A stretch of DNA of 64,000 nt from Paraburkholderia graminis C4D1M (GTDB taxonomy: Bacteria; Pseudomonadota; Gammaproteobacteria; Burkholderiales; Burkholderiaceae): contig NZ_ABLD01000007.1 in the NCBI RefSeq assembly GCF_000172415.1, forward strand, positions 1-64,000, written 5' to 3'. The notes under the pieces were generated by a model, which saw only the letters and a list, made by a program, of their open reading frames with translations, searched no databases and was not told the origin of the DNA. The stretch's first letter is position 1; each line of letters starts with the position of its first letter. Positions 52,920 to 62,183 of the stretch are shown piece by piece. The translations under genes and the position numbers were made by a program.

Positions 52920-53459
52920 TTACTCCGCCACGAGCGTCATCTGCGCCACTTCGCAGCGCGGCCATTGACGCAACACGTCCGGCGCGAGCAGCAGTTTGGC
53001 CGCGCGAATGCCCGCGCCCATGACGATCTGCGCGCGCTCCATGACGGCGGCATCGACGAGAATGCGCCAGTCCTGCGGCAAGCCGAAAGCCGTAATGCCG
53101 CCGAACTCCATGCCGCTCAGTTCAACCGCAAGCTCACGCTTCGCGAACGACAGCCGCTGCGCGCCGAGCGCCGCCTTCACCGCTCCGTTGATGTCGAGCC
53201 GCAGCGAGCCGAGCGAAACGAGCGCCGCATAGTGCTCGCCGCCGTCCTTCTTATAACGCACGACGATCGTATTCGCGCAGTCCTCGAGACCGAAGCCATA
53301 GCGTGCGCTGAAGGCGGCGGTGTCCGACGCGTCGTCGGTGACGGAGAAAACCGTGACGCCCTGTTGCGGCAACTGCGCCAGCACTTGCGGCGGCAAACGC
53401 GTGGCGAGTTCATCGGCGGGGATCACGTCCAACTGCTTTACGGCTTCGTGCGAATGCAT
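52920..53459 (-). CDS. YbaK/ProX-type aminoacyl-tRNA deacylase domain protein
   Basis: A 179-residue protein with a single YbaK domain that would remove mischarged amino acids from tRNA. GLEDCANTIVVRYKKDGGEHYAALVSLG (trimmed: GLEDCANTIVVRYKK) and GMEFGGITAFGLPQDWRILVD (trimmed: FGGITAFGLPQD) are diagnostic. The latter holds the GGxxPxG-like loop. The ATG at 53459 begins conserved sequence; a long upstream in-frame extension overlaps the divergent BrkB gene and is rejected. Substrate specificity (Pro, Ala or Cys) is not clear. Confidence 0.85.
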   Translation of the reverse strand: MHSHEAVKQLDVIPADELATRLPPQVLAQLPQQGVTVFSVTDDASDTAAFSARYGFGLEDCANTIVVRYKKDGGEHYAALVSLGSLRLDINGAVKAALGAQRLSFAKRELAVELSGMEFGGITAFGLPQDWRILVDAAVMERAQIVMGAGIRAAKLLLAPDVLRQWPRCEVAQMTLVAE

Positions 53460-53658
53460 GGCGGTCGAGAGAAGTAGAGAGGAAGGCCATCGCATTCTAC
53501 CGGCATGCGCGCGGTGCGGCATGCAATGCGGCGTGCGGCCAGTGCGCTTGCTATAGTCACAGGCACAACGCTTGCGAACGACGGCCATACGGAGGCTGCG
53601 TCCGGCCGGCCCGAGCGGCTCGTGCCTGCGCACCGCCCGAACCAGTGAGACTTCGACC

Positions 53659-54957
53659 ATGGACATCGACACGCTTTCCGCCGGCAACCTCCAGCACATG
53701 GCTCGCACGCAGGCGAACTGGGCGATCGGAGCACTCAAGCAGTTTTCCGAAGACCGCTGCACTGCGCTGGCAGCGAGCATCGCGTTCTACGCCGCGTTTT
53801 CTTTGGCGCCGACGCTCGTCATGGTGATCGCCGTGGCCGGCTGGTTCTTCGGCGCCGAGGCCGCGCGCGGCGAACTCTTCGACCACATCCACGGACTGCT
53901 CGGCGACCAGGCCGCGGCAGGCGTGCAGACCATCGTCGAAAACGCGCATCACAGCGGCAGCGCGGGCGGCGTGGCCGCGATCATCTCGTTCACGATGCTG
54001 GCCATCGGCGCGTCGGCCACTTTCTCTTCGCTGAACAGCGCGCTCAACGTCGTATGGCCGTACACCGGTCCGCGCACGTCGAGCGTGCTTGCGCTGGTGC
54101 GCGTGCGGCTGATCTCGTTCGGGCTCGTGCTGGGCGTCGCGTTTCTGCTGATCGTCTCGCTCGTGCTCGATACGGTGATCACGTATGTCGGCAAGTGGCT
54201 GTGGGGCGACTCGCCTTATGTGGTGATCGGCAATCTGCTGCAACTCGGTGTTGGCTTGCTCGTGCTGGCGTTCGCGTTCGCCGGCTTGCTGAAGTTTCTG
54301 CCCGACGCGAGCGTGCGTTGGCGCGATGCGCTGGTCGGCGGCGTGGTCGCGGCGGTGCTGTTTTCGGCGGGCAAGAAGCTGTTCGCGCTGTACCTCGCGC
54401 ACGCCGGCATGGCGAGTTCGTTCGGCGCGGCCGGATCGCTCGCGGTGCTGTTGATGTGGCTGTACTTTTCCGCGGCGGTGCTGCTGCTCGGCGCGGAATT
54501 TTCGGCGGCGCGCGGCCGGCTGAACGATCCGCGCGGCGGTTGGGGCATGCAGTCCGACGCGCCGCCGGGCAGCCGCGCGAAGCTGGCGTCGGTGCTGGCG
54601 GCGTCGACGGTCCCGGGCGGCGCGGCGTTGCACGCCGGTTCGTCCGATTCGAGCGACGCGCGGGCTTCGAGGATTGGCGCTGTGTCCGCCGAAGTTCAAC
54701 CGCCGCGGTTCGAGACACACGCAAAAGCATCGGTAGGCGCGAAGGCGCTCGGCGTCGGACGCTCGGTGCTTTCCGCCGAAGCGGGCGCGACGCATCTGGC
54801 GGCCGTTACGCTGCTTGGCGCGAGCCGCAAAGCCGTTGCGGCGAATCGCTACGTGCGCGAGCATCCGTGGAAGTCGGTCGCGCTGGCCGCGGCCGCCGGC
54901 CTCGCGGCGGCCCGCATGGCGCGGCACACGCGCGCGGACGACGACGGTTCCAAATAG
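53659..54957 (+). CDS. YihY/BrkB family inner-membrane protein
   Basis: A 432-residue protein with six hydrophobic segments in the first 285 residues. The motif FSEDRCTALAASIAFYAAFSLAP (trimmed: DRCTALAASIAFYAAFSLAP) near residue 30 and GSLAVLLMWLYFSAAVLLLGAEFSA (trimmed: LLMWLYFSAAVLLLGAEF) are typical of YihY/BrkB. The 145-residue C-terminal tail is polar, Ala/Ser-rich and ends in a glycine-zipper-like LAAAAGLAAARMARH. It is longer than E. coli YihY (about 290). Role unknown, and not RNase BN as once believed. Confidence 0.9.
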   Translation: MDIDTLSAGNLQHMARTQANWAIGALKQFSEDRCTALAASIAFYAAFSLAPTLVMVIAVAGWFFGAEAARGELFDHIHGLLGDQAAAGVQTIVENAHHSGSAGGVAAIISFTMLAIGASATFSSLNSALNVVWPYTGPRTSSVLALVRVRLISFGLVLGVAFLLIVSLVLDTVITYVGKWLWGDSPYVVIGNLLQLGVGLLVLAFAFAGLLKFLPDASVRWRDALVGGVVAAVLFSAGKKLFALYLAHAGMASSFGAAGSLAVLLMWLYFSAAVLLLGAEFSAARGRLNDPRGGWGMQSDAPPGSRAKLASVLAASTVPGGAALHAGSSDSSDARASRIGAVSAEVQPPRFETHAKASVGAKALGVGRSVLSAEAGATHLAAVTLLGASRKAVAANRYVREHPWKSVALAAAAGLAAARMARHTRADDDGSK

Positions 54958-54980
54958 CCCGGCGGTTGCACAATCAGCGC

Positions 54981-54997
54981 CGCACCTTGTTGGTGCG
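54981..54997 (+). terminator. weak hairpin after BrkB; rest of 397-bp gap
   Basis: CGCACC-TTGTT-GGTGCG hairpin 23 bp after the stop, no T-run. The rest of the gap to the porin (54958-55354) is the most AT-rich stretch of this part. It has poly-T at 55270-55277 and presumably the porin promoter and long leader. No gene was found and no unambiguous -35/-10 pair. Confidence 0.35.
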
Positions 54998-55354
54998 TGT
55001 GGATCACAATCGCACCCGTCTGTCTACTCCCCTTTTCGGCCAAAATGCATGGCGCCGCTTGGGCGCACTCCCGCCGCCGTCGCTTCGCTAGACGACTTCA
55101 TTACATATCTATTACAAATAAATGCGGGAAGTAGGCACACTCAAACGTTCATCGTCAACGAAACAACAATAATGCGAATGCAACGAATCAATATTGCCGA
55201 AAAGGCAACAATCCCGGATGAGCTTTAAATACAAGGGTTTGCGCGGGTTGTCGGTTTTTGGCGACACTCTTTTTTTTCCAGTTCTTGCTGATTGACGCAG
55301 TGAGCTATTCTCCTTTCCGCAACAAGTAAACTAATCATCTGCGTGGAGAAATGG

Positions 55355-56554
55355 ATGAAACGAATCGCACTGTCTACCCTCTCGCTGGCGCTCCTGGGCG
55401 CAACGGGCGTCGCTCACGCTCAGAGCAGCGTGACCCTGTATGGCTTGATCGATGAATCGGTCCAGTACGTTCACAACGCCAACCCGGCTAACAATAATCT
55501 GTGGCAGCTCGCAGCGGGTAACCTGCAGGGCAGCCGCTGGGGCCTGAAGGGCTCGGAAGACCTGGGCGGTGGCTTGAAGGCGATTTTCCAGTTGGAAAGC
55601 GGCTTCAACCCGAACAACGGCAAGATGGGTTCGTACGGCACGGGCACCAAGCTGTTCGGTCGCCAGGCATACGTCGGCTTGACGCAAGATGCATACGGTA
55701 CGCTCACGCTGGGTCGCCAGTACGATCCGCTGGTCGACCTGGTTCAGCCGCTGACGGGTGACAACTTCTTCGGCAGCACGTTCACGACGCCGGGCGACGT
55801 TGACAACAACGACAACAGCTCGCGTACGAACAACGCAATCAAGTACGTTTCGCCGGTGTGGGGCGGCTTCCAGTTCGAAGGCATGTACGCACTGGGCGGC
55901 GTTGCGGGCGCAACCGGCGCAGGCCAATCCTGGGCAGGTGCAGCAACGTGGTCGGGCGGTCCGTTCAGCGTTGCAGCTGGCTACTTCCGCATGCAAAACG
56001 CGAACACGCTGACAAGCCGCGGCGTCGCTCCGGGCAACCAGGGTGGCACGTGGAACGCAGGCGTGACGTCTGACGGTACGTTCGACGGCTCGAACATCAA
56101 CGGCGCGTACGCATCGGCCAAGCAGATCGACATCACGTCGGCGGCTGCACAGTACGTGACCGGTCCGTTCACGTTCAACGTTCGCTATAGCTTCGCGCAA
56201 TACAAGCCGGACGCGTTCTCGGGCTTCACAGAGCAAGAGAAGTATCACGTTGCAGGCGCGTACGCTGGCTACCAGCTCACGCCGGCAATGCTGCTTGGTC
56301 TGGGCTATACGTACACGCACGGCGCAGGCGACACGTCGGCGAACTACCACCAGGTTTCGCTGGGCGGCGACTACTTCCTGTCGAAGCGCACCGACCTGTA
56401 CCTCGTTGGCGCATACCAGCACGCAAGCGGTCATCAGCGCGATGCAGCGACCGGTGGCATTGTCAACGCCGGTGCATCGGTTGGCTCGTATGGCTACCAG
56501 GCCGGTTCGAGCAGCCAGGAAATCATCAGCCTGGGCATTCGCCACAAGTTCTAA
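55355..56554 (+). CDS. outer-membrane porin (OpcP/OmpC type)
   Basis: A 399-residue trimeric beta-barrel porin. The signal peptide MKRIALSTLSLALLGATGVAHA is cut before QSSVTLYGLIDE (trimmed; cleavage after residue 20-22). GSRWGLKGSEDLGGGLKAIFQLE is the family signature (trimmed: RWGLKGSEDLGGGL). It ends in IRHKF with terminal Phe for BAM recognition. Codon use is strongly biased (GTC/GGC/CGT), suggesting high expression. GGAG precedes the ATG at 55355; a GTG 12 bp upstream overlaps this site. A strong terminator follows. Confidence 0.96.
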   Translation: MKRIALSTLSLALLGATGVAHAQSSVTLYGLIDESVQYVHNANPANNNLWQLAAGNLQGSRWGLKGSEDLGGGLKAIFQLESGFNPNNGKMGSYGTGTKLFGRQAYVGLTQDAYGTLTLGRQYDPLVDLVQPLTGDNFFGSTFTTPGDVDNNDNSSRTNNAIKYVSPVWGGFQFEGMYALGGVAGATGAGQSWAGAATWSGGPFSVAAGYFRMQNANTLTSRGVAPGNQGGTWNAGVTSDGTFDGSNINGAYASAKQIDITSAAAQYVTGPFTFNVRYSFAQYKPDAFSGFTEQEKYHVAGAYAGYQLTPAMLLGLGYTYTHGAGDTSANYHQVSLGGDYFLSKRTDLYLVGAYQHASGHQRDAATGGIVNAGASVGSYGYQAGSSSQEIISLGIRHKF

Positions 56555-56593
56555 ATGGGCTTGACGGACTGCTGAAGCTTACGCAGTTCGAAA

Positions 56594-56629
56594 CCAGCCA
56601 CGGGCGCAAGCCGGTGGCTGGTTTTTTTT
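56594..56629 (+). terminator. strong intrinsic terminator of porin
   Basis: CCAGCCAC (56594-56601) / GTGGCTGG (56614-56621) with GGGC/GCCG inner pairs, followed by eight T (56622-56629). Confidence 0.92.
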
Positions 56630-56666
56630 CGTCCGTAGGTTTTGTTGTGGCGGGCAGCGGTTGAGC

Positions 56667-57536
56667 CTACCGCTGCGCCTTGCCTTTTTCCGCCTGCGCC
56701 AGAGTCTGCGCCGGCTTGGCGTCGAATTCGTGTTCGACGCCGTCCGCGCCCACCGGCGCGCGATGCAGCACCAGCGCCCGCTCGCGCTGCAACGTCGGCA
56801 CCTGCTGCGACTCCTGCCAGTCAGGATCGGGAATCTCGCCGAACACCTGACGCAGCCTCTCGCCCCACGTGCGGTGAATCATCTGGAAGTAAGCGTTGTC
56901 GTGATCGATCGACACGAAGCGCGTGACGCGCAGCGTGTCCTTCTCGTAGACGAGCAGATCGAGCGGCAGCCCAACCGACAGGTTCGAGCGCACGGTCGAA
57001 TCCATTGAAATAAGCGCGCATTTCGCGGCTTCGTCGAGCGGCGTGGACGGCGTCAGCACGCGGTCGATGATCGGCTTGCCGTACTTCGCCTCGCCGATCT
57101 GAAAGTACGGATTCACCGACGACGCCTCGATGAAGTTGCCCGCCGCGTAAATCATGAAAAGACGCGGCCGGTTGCCCGCAATCTGGCCGCCGAGAATGAA
57201 GCTGCAATTGAAGTCGACGCCGAATTCCTGCAGCGCCTCCGCCTCGCGCTGATGCACGGTGCGCACCGCCTGGCCGATCACGCGCGCGGCGTCTCCCAGG
57301 GTAGGCACGTTCCACAGCGTGGGCTGCGACGCATCGGCCGGTTCCGACAGTTCGTGCAGCACCGCTTGCGTGAGCGACAGATTGCCCGCGCCCAGCAGGA
57401 CCAGCATGCGCTCGCCCGGCTGCTCGAACACCGCCATCTTGCGCGCGGTGCTGATGTGATCGACGCCCGCATTGGTCCGTGTATCGGAAAGGAACACGAG
57501 ACCTTCCTCGACGGTCATCGCTACGCAGTAAGTCAT
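56667..57536 (-). CDS. Anbu, proteasome-like Ntn hydrolase
   Basis: A 289-residue peptidase of the Anbu (ancestral beta subunit) family, related to HslV and the 20S proteasome. The mature N-terminus would be Thr2 after Met removal (MTYCVAMTVEEG). Asp18 in FLSDTRTNAG and Lys33 in STARKMAVF complete the Ntn centre at T1/D17/K32 spacing. GAGNLSLTQAVLHEL holds the Ser-containing loop. The start at 57536 is preferred over 57554 because T2 must be N-terminal. It ends the four-gene cluster, 149 bp after the transglutaminase gene. Substrate and ATPase partner are unknown. Confidence 0.92.
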   Translation of the reverse strand: MTYCVAMTVEEGLVFLSDTRTNAGVDHISTARKMAVFEQPGERMLVLLGAGNLSLTQAVLHELSEPADASQPTLWNVPTLGDAARVIGQAVRTVHQREAEALQEFGVDFNCSFILGGQIAGNRPRLFMIYAAGNFIEASSVNPYFQIGEAKYGKPIIDRVLTPSTPLDEAAKCALISMDSTVRSNLSVGLPLDLLVYEKDTLRVTRFVSIDHDNAYFQMIHRTWGERLRQVFGEIPDPDWQESQQVPTLQRERALVLHRAPVGADGVEHEFDAKPAQTLAQAEKGKAQR

Positions 57537-57685
57537 AGTGAAACGTACCCGCAAAAAAAGACTTGAACGACGCTATTGTAATGCGGCGCCGATGCGCCCT
57601 TTCTCGTATTACGGCGTCTGCGGTTATGTTCTTGATAGCGATGCCGCGTTGGGTGGGCGAAGCGCCGCCGCTGCCTCCTCGCCGG

Positions 57686-58480
57686 CTACTGCGGCGTGCT
57701 TGCGCTGACCGTCACCGACACGTTCAGCTGTTCCTCCCTACCGCCGATGCGCCGTCCGCGCACCGGCGCCGCGGCCTCGTAATCACGCGCCACGGCCAGG
57801 CGGCAATAGATCTCGCTGGCAAACGCCGCATGCGTGACGTCGACGGAAACCCAGCCGTCGAGCCACACGTCCACCCACGCGTGGCTCGCCGCGTGCGGCA
57901 CGTCGCCCGGTTCGATATAGCCGCTCACGTAGCGCGCCGGAACGCCGCGCGCCCGGCAGCATGCGAGCATCAGATGCGCGTGGTCCTGACACACGCCGTT
58001 GCCGAGTTCGAGCGCCTGCGCCGCCGTGCTGGTCACTTCCGTCACGCCGGGGTGGTAGCCGACTCGCTCCACAATCCGCTCGGACAGCGCGATCAGACTC
58101 GACGTGCTCGTGAGGTCAGGAACCGATCCGGCCAGTTCGCGGACCGCCGCATCGGCCTCCGTCAAACGCGTCGCGCAGGTGAAATGCTCGAGCGGGATCG
58201 GGCCGGCATCGTCGCGAAGGCGGCCGTCGATGAGCGGGATCGTGTCGACTTCGCCGGATACGTGAAGGCGGATCTCGTTATGCGGCTTGTTGATGACGAG
58301 CGTGTGCAGCGCGTTGCCATAGGCGTCGACGGCCGCGTCGAGCTTGCCCGGCGCGTCGATGTTCCAGCGCCGCACGACCTGCGACGCGCCGCTTGCCGGC
58401 GTCAGCCGAAGTTGCTGGATCGAGTAATGGACAGTCGCTTCATAACGATAGGACGTCTCGTGGCGGATCGTCAGGTACAT
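57686..58480 (-). CDS. transglutaminase-like cysteine protease of the Anbu cluster
   Basis: A 264-residue protein. The N-terminal beta-domain (1-90; LTIRHETSYRYEATVHYSIQ) precedes the transglutaminase core with Cys in LGNGVCQDHAHLML, His in AASHAWVDVWL and Asp in WVSVDVTH. All three catalytic residues are present. The ATG at 58480 has GGAG just upstream; an in-frame GTG at 58486 overlaps that site. It starts 10 bp after the alpha-E stop. In the Anbu cluster it is thought to cut or form isopeptide bonds. The product is unknown. Confidence 0.92.
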   Translation of the reverse strand: MYLTIRHETSYRYEATVHYSIQQLRLTPASGASQVVRRWNIDAPGKLDAAVDAYGNALHTLVINKPHNEIRLHVSGEVDTIPLIDGRLRDDAGPIPLEHFTCATRLTEADAAVRELAGSVPDLTSTSSLIALSERIVERVGYHPGVTEVTSTAAQALELGNGVCQDHAHLMLACCRARGVPARYVSGYIEPGDVPHAASHAWVDVWLDGWVSVDVTHAAFASEIYCRLAVARDYEAAAPVRGRRIGGREEQLNVSVTVSASTPQ

Positions 58481-58490
58481 AAGCACTCCG

Positions 58491-59441
58491 TCAGGCGACT
58501 GGCAGCATCAGATAAGTACGCGCGACGAGATTGCCCAGCTCGAACACGCGAGCCAGGAACTGCGTCAGATACGCGTGCAGGCCGGCTTCGAAAATTTGCC
58601 GGATGTCGGAGTAAAGCAGTTCGGCGCGCAGCTTGCCGGCAAACCGTTCGCACTGGTTCGAGCCCGGCGTGCGCAGCATCGCCAGATTCGCGCAGACGCC
58701 TTCGAGCGAAGCCAGCAGCGAGCGCGGCATCTGCTGATTGAGGATCATCAATTCGACGACGCGCGCCGGCGTCACGACGTCGCGATAAACCTTGCGATAG
58801 ATCTCGAGCGCCGACACCGAACTCAGGATCGACGTCCAGTAATAGAAGTCCTCCAACTGACGCGCGGCGTCGCGTGAATTCGGCTCGACGTCGGCAAAGC
58901 GCACGTCGAGAATGCGCGCGGTGTTGTCGGCGCGCTCCAGAAAAGTGCCGAGCTGCGTGAAGAAAAATGCGTCGTCCTGCAACGCGGTGCCAATCGTTAC
59001 GCCACGCGAAAGGTGCGAGCGAAACTTCACCCATTCGAACAACGCGCCGGGATTGCCGGACGCCTGACCAGACGAAATGCGCTCGTTGAATTCAAGCCAC
59101 GTATCGTTGATGGTCTCCCACCATTCGGTCGTCAACGTGCCGCGCACCGCACGCGCGTTCTCGCGCGCCGCATGCAGACACGAGTGGATGCTCGACGGAT
59201 TGGTCGCGTCCGCCACCATGAAGTCGAGCACGTGTTCGCGCGTCGGCTCGTCATGACGCTCGGCGAAAGCGGCCTCGAGTTCGGAGATGCGCAGCACCGA
59301 ACGTTGCGCGCGCGCCTCCTGTTCGGGCGTCTGCGGCAACAAAAGCGCCTTGAGGTTGATGTCGAGCATGCGGGCGGTGTTCTCCGCGCGCTCCATGTAG
59401 CGGGCCATCCAGAAGAGGTGATCGGCGGTGCGGCTTAGCAT
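58491..59441 (-). CDS. alpha-E domain protein (DUF403)
   Basis: A 316-residue all-helical protein beginning MLSRTADHLFWMARYMERAE, the diagnostic alpha-E motif. Further marks are NDTWLEFNERIS and LDVRFADVEPNSRD. Alpha-E proteins always accompany the circularly permuted ATP-grasp and a transglutaminase or Anbu. It lies between those genes here. Catalysis has been proposed for the conserved Glu/Arg residues but not shown. Confidence 0.93.
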   Translation of the reverse strand: MLSRTADHLFWMARYMERAENTARMLDINLKALLLPQTPEQEARAQRSVLRISELEAAFAERHDEPTREHVLDFMVADATNPSSIHSCLHAARENARAVRGTLTTEWWETINDTWLEFNERISSGQASGNPGALFEWVKFRSHLSRGVTIGTALQDDAFFFTQLGTFLERADNTARILDVRFADVEPNSRDAARQLEDFYYWTSILSSVSALEIYRKVYRDVVTPARVVELMILNQQMPRSLLASLEGVCANLAMLRTPGSNQCERFAGKLRAELLYSDIRQIFEAGLHAYLTQFLARVFELGNLVARTYLMLPVA

Positions 59442-59590
59442 GACGGCGTTCCGTGTCTGATGACGCGAGATGTTGAGTTAAAGGCTCGCGCTGGTTATCC
59501 CGCTGGTTTCCTATGCGCCCGCGGCATCTGACAAATGCCCCGGCGCGCTGAGTTGCACGCGCGGCTATCGGGAGCCGTGCGGCAACCGCT

Positions 59591-61000
59591 TCAGTCGACC
59601 ATCCACGTGTCTTTGGTCCCGCCTCCCTGCGACGAATTGACGACGAGCGAGCCTTCCTGCAACGCGACGCGCGTCAGTCCGCCTGCGACCATCGTGACGG
59701 TCTTGCCCGACAGCACGAACGGACGCAGATCGATATGGCGCGGCGCGATGCCGGCTTCGACGAAGGTCGGGCATGCGGACAGCGCGAGCGTCGGTTGAGC
59801 GATATAGCCCGCCGGCCGCGCGATCAGACGCTCGCGGAACGCTTCAATCTCGGCCTTCGTCGATGCGGGTCCGACGAGCATGCCGTAGCCGCCCGCGCCA
59901 TGCACTTCCTTGACGACGAGTTCCGCCAGATGCGCGAGCGTGTACGCGAGATCGTCCGACTTGCGGCACTGGAACGTGGGCACGTTGTTGAGGATCGGCT
60001 TCTCGCCCAGGTAGAAGTCGATCATGTCCGGCACGTACGGGTAGATCGATTTGTCGTCGGCGATGCCGGTGCCCATTGCGTTCGCGAGCGCGACGCGTCC
60101 CGCGCGATACGCGGTCAGCAAGCCAGGCACGCCCAACGCCGAATCGTTGCGGAACGCGAGCGGGTCGAGAAAGTCGTCGTCCACGCGGCGATAGATCACG
60201 TCGACACGCTTCGGTCCCTGCGTCGTGCGCATGAACACGTAGTTGTCGTCGACGAACAGGTCTTTGCCTTCCACGAGTTCGACGCCCATCTGCTGCGCGA
60301 GGAACGTGTGCTCGAAATACGCGGAGTTGTACATGCCCGGCGTGAGCACGACGACGACCGGATCGTCGACGCCTTCGGGCGACACCGAGCGCAACGTATC
60401 GAGCAAAAGGTCGGGATAATGCGCGACCGGCGCGATGCGGTTGCGCACGAACAGCTCGGGGAAAAGCCGCATCATCATCTTGCGGTTTTCGAGCATGTAC
60501 GAGACGCCCGACGGCACCCGCAGGTTGTCTTCGAGCACGTAGAACTCGCCGTCGTCGCCCGCACGCACCACGTCGACGCCGGCAATGTGCGCGTAAACAC
60601 CGAGCGGCACATTGACGCCCTGCATTTCCGGCCGGTATTGCGCGTTGGTATAGACCTGCTCGGCGGGCACGATGCCGGCGCGCACAATCTTGCGATCGTG
60701 ATAGACGTCGTGAATGAAGAGATTCAGCGCCTGCACGCGTTGCCGCAAACCGGCTTCCAGCGTCTGCCACTCGTGGCGCGGAATGATGCGTGGAATCAGA
60801 TCGAAGGGAATCAGCCGCTCAGTGCCGGAGAGGTCGCCATTCACGGCGAACGTGATGCCGACCCGGCGGAACAGCAGGTCCGCTTCCGCACGCTTGCGCG
60901 CGATTGCTTCGTTGCCCTGCTTCTCTAGCCACCGCTCAAAGCGCGCGTAGTGTGGCCGCACGGCATCGTCATGATGACGCATCTCGTCATAGCATCGCAT
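59591..61000 (-). CDS. circularly permuted type-2 ATP-grasp (DUF407/DUF404) protein
   Basis: A 469-residue ATP-grasp ligase in which the nucleotide lid is circularly permuted. Marks are GTERLIPFDLIPRIIPRHEW, LQALNLFIHDVYHDRKIVRAG-type (trimmed: NLFIHDVYHDRKI), VEGKDLFVDDNYVFMRTTQG (the Mg/ATP Asp-rich loop) and VKEVHGAGGYGMLVGP. It would join an amino acid or peptide to a carboxylate with ATP. The ATG at 61000 is chosen because similarity begins at MRCYDEM. A longer in-frame extension crosses the HU terminator. It is the first gene of the Anbu cluster. Confidence 0.93.
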   Translation of the reverse strand: MRCYDEMRHHDDAVRPHYARFERWLEKQGNEAIARKRAEADLLFRRVGITFAVNGDLSGTERLIPFDLIPRIIPRHEWQTLEAGLRQRVQALNLFIHDVYHDRKIVRAGIVPAEQVYTNAQYRPEMQGVNVPLGVYAHIAGVDVVRAGDDGEFYVLEDNLRVPSGVSYMLENRKMMMRLFPELFVRNRIAPVAHYPDLLLDTLRSVSPEGVDDPVVVVLTPGMYNSAYFEHTFLAQQMGVELVEGKDLFVDDNYVFMRTTQGPKRVDVIYRRVDDDFLDPLAFRNDSALGVPGLLTAYRAGRVALANAMGTGIADDKSIYPYVPDMIDFYLGEKPILNNVPTFQCRKSDDLAYTLAHLAELVVKEVHGAGGYGMLVGPASTKAEIEAFRERLIARPAGYIAQPTLALSACPTFVEAGIAPRHIDLRPFVLSGKTVTMVAGGLTRVALQEGSLVVNSSQGGGTKDTWMVD

Positions 61001-61234
61001 GTCACGCCCCGCTCTTGTTGTCGGATAGAAGGCGAATGCGCTGCGCATTCGGTGTTCGACTTCATTCAAGCAAGCGCTATGCCATTGGGCTTTTAGCGCG
61101 GAATCCGACAGACATGCACATGAAGCGCGCATCGCAAAGCCTGGCGCCTCGCTGCCATCGTACTGCTGCGGCCCACGATGCGCTAGTAGAGTGCATGGAT
61201 CGATCGACGATGCACCACGCCGTTGTTCGCCATG

Positions 61235-61268
61235 AAAAAATCCCCGTGGATTTGCATCCACGGGGATT
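61235..61268 (-). terminator. strong intrinsic terminator of HU gene
   Basis: AATCCCCGTGGAT (61239-61251) pairs perfectly with ATCCACGGGGATT (61256-61268) around TTGC. The A-run 61235-61240 is a T-run on the minus strand. The rest of the gap 61001-61350 shows no gene. Confidence 0.92.
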
Positions 61269-61350
61269 CAGACTACTTGCAGTGCGAGGCTCAAAATACG
61301 CTACGTCAACTGTAGCCGTGAGCGACGCATCAAGTGACGCAGAAGCGCGA

Positions 61351-61803
61351 TTAGCCTGCCGCAGCGTCCTTCAGCTTCTTCAGCGGGCGTGCCTTGATGC
61401 GCACGCTAGCCGGCTTGGCCGGGAACCAGCGCTCTTCGCCCGAGAACGGGTCTTTGCCGAAGCGCTTCTTCTTGGCCGGCACAGCTTGCACGACGATCTT
61501 CAGAAGACCCGACAGCGTGAATTCGCCCGCGCCCTTCTTGTGGACAGCGCCGAGGATCGTGTCTTCGAGCGCGGCCAGGACGGCCTTGGCAGCCTTCGGT
61601 TCGACGCCAGCGCGTTCAGCAACGTGAGTAGCCAGCGAGGCCTTCGTGAAGGTGTCCTTGATCGGCGACGGTGCGCTGGACGCCTTCACGGCGACCTTCT
61701 TAGCTGCGGAAGCTTTCTTCGCAGGGACTTTCTTTGCAGCAACCTTCTTGGTCGGTACCGGGGCAGCAGCCTTCTTGGCCACCTTTTTTGCGGAAGTCGG
61801 CAT
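61351..61803 (-). CDS. HU-family DNA-binding protein with Lys/Ala-rich N-terminal tail
   Basis: A 150-residue nucleoid protein. Residues 1-48 are Lys/Ala/Val repeats (KKVAAKKVPAKKASAAKK), absent from standard 90-residue HU. The HU/IHF fold (about 50-140) reads ATHVAERAGVEPKAAKAVL, GEFTLSGLLKIVVQ and FPAKPASVRIKARP; the DNA arm is RFGKDPFSGEERWFP. AGGAG precedes the ATG at 61803. Such tailed HU proteins are typical of Burkholderiales and resemble histone H1. It is a single gene with a strong terminator. Confidence 0.93.
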   Translation of the reverse strand: MPTSAKKVAKKAAAPVPTKKVAAKKVPAKKASAAKKVAVKASSAPSPIKDTFTKASLATHVAERAGVEPKAAKAVLAALEDTILGAVHKKGAGEFTLSGLLKIVVQAVPAKKKRFGKDPFSGEERWFPAKPASVRIKARPLKKLKDAAAG

Positions 61804-61928
61804 GTTTCTCCTACCTGTTGTGGTCAGTGAATTGCACGAAGCGCACACGGTATGCGCACGCTTCAACGCCGGATTCTACAAGCGCTCAAGCGATTTGCGC
61901 GACTCTTTTATGTATAACAGCGCAGGTT

Positions 61929-61954
61929 TGTTGCGCGGCGCAGACTGCGCAACA
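61929..61954. promoter_or_regulatory. hairpin in HU/MocR gap
   Basis: TGTTGCGC (61929-61936) pairs with GCGCAACA (61947-61954). It lies in the 380-bp gap (61804-62183) between the HU start and the MocR stop, and could end the MocR transcript or be part of the HU promoter. No gene is seen in the gap. Confidence 0.35.
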
Positions 61955-62183
61955 CATTTTGAGCCTTGTTTCAGGGGCTAAACTGCTTCGGCGGAGCTGG
62001 CGGCGTCGATTCGTAAAGTGCGTTACAAGCCGTTTCAACCCATGTATAGCGGCATATTCTGCGTGACCGGCTTGTGCGGGACACACGATTGCCGCAACCT
62101 TTTTAACGCTTCGGGTAACTCCGCATTGGCCGCGCGATGTTGGCCGTTGCAACGTCATCACGTCGCGCCGCGGTCCAGGTGCA

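Noticed and set aside
54100..54600. BrkB gene as RNase BN
   Set aside because: YihY/BrkB is an integral membrane family. RNase BN activity belongs to the unrelated ElaC/RNase Z family.
53557..54927. 456-codon minus-strand frame over the BrkB gene
   Set aside because: Antisense shadow with Arg-rich low-complexity sequence.
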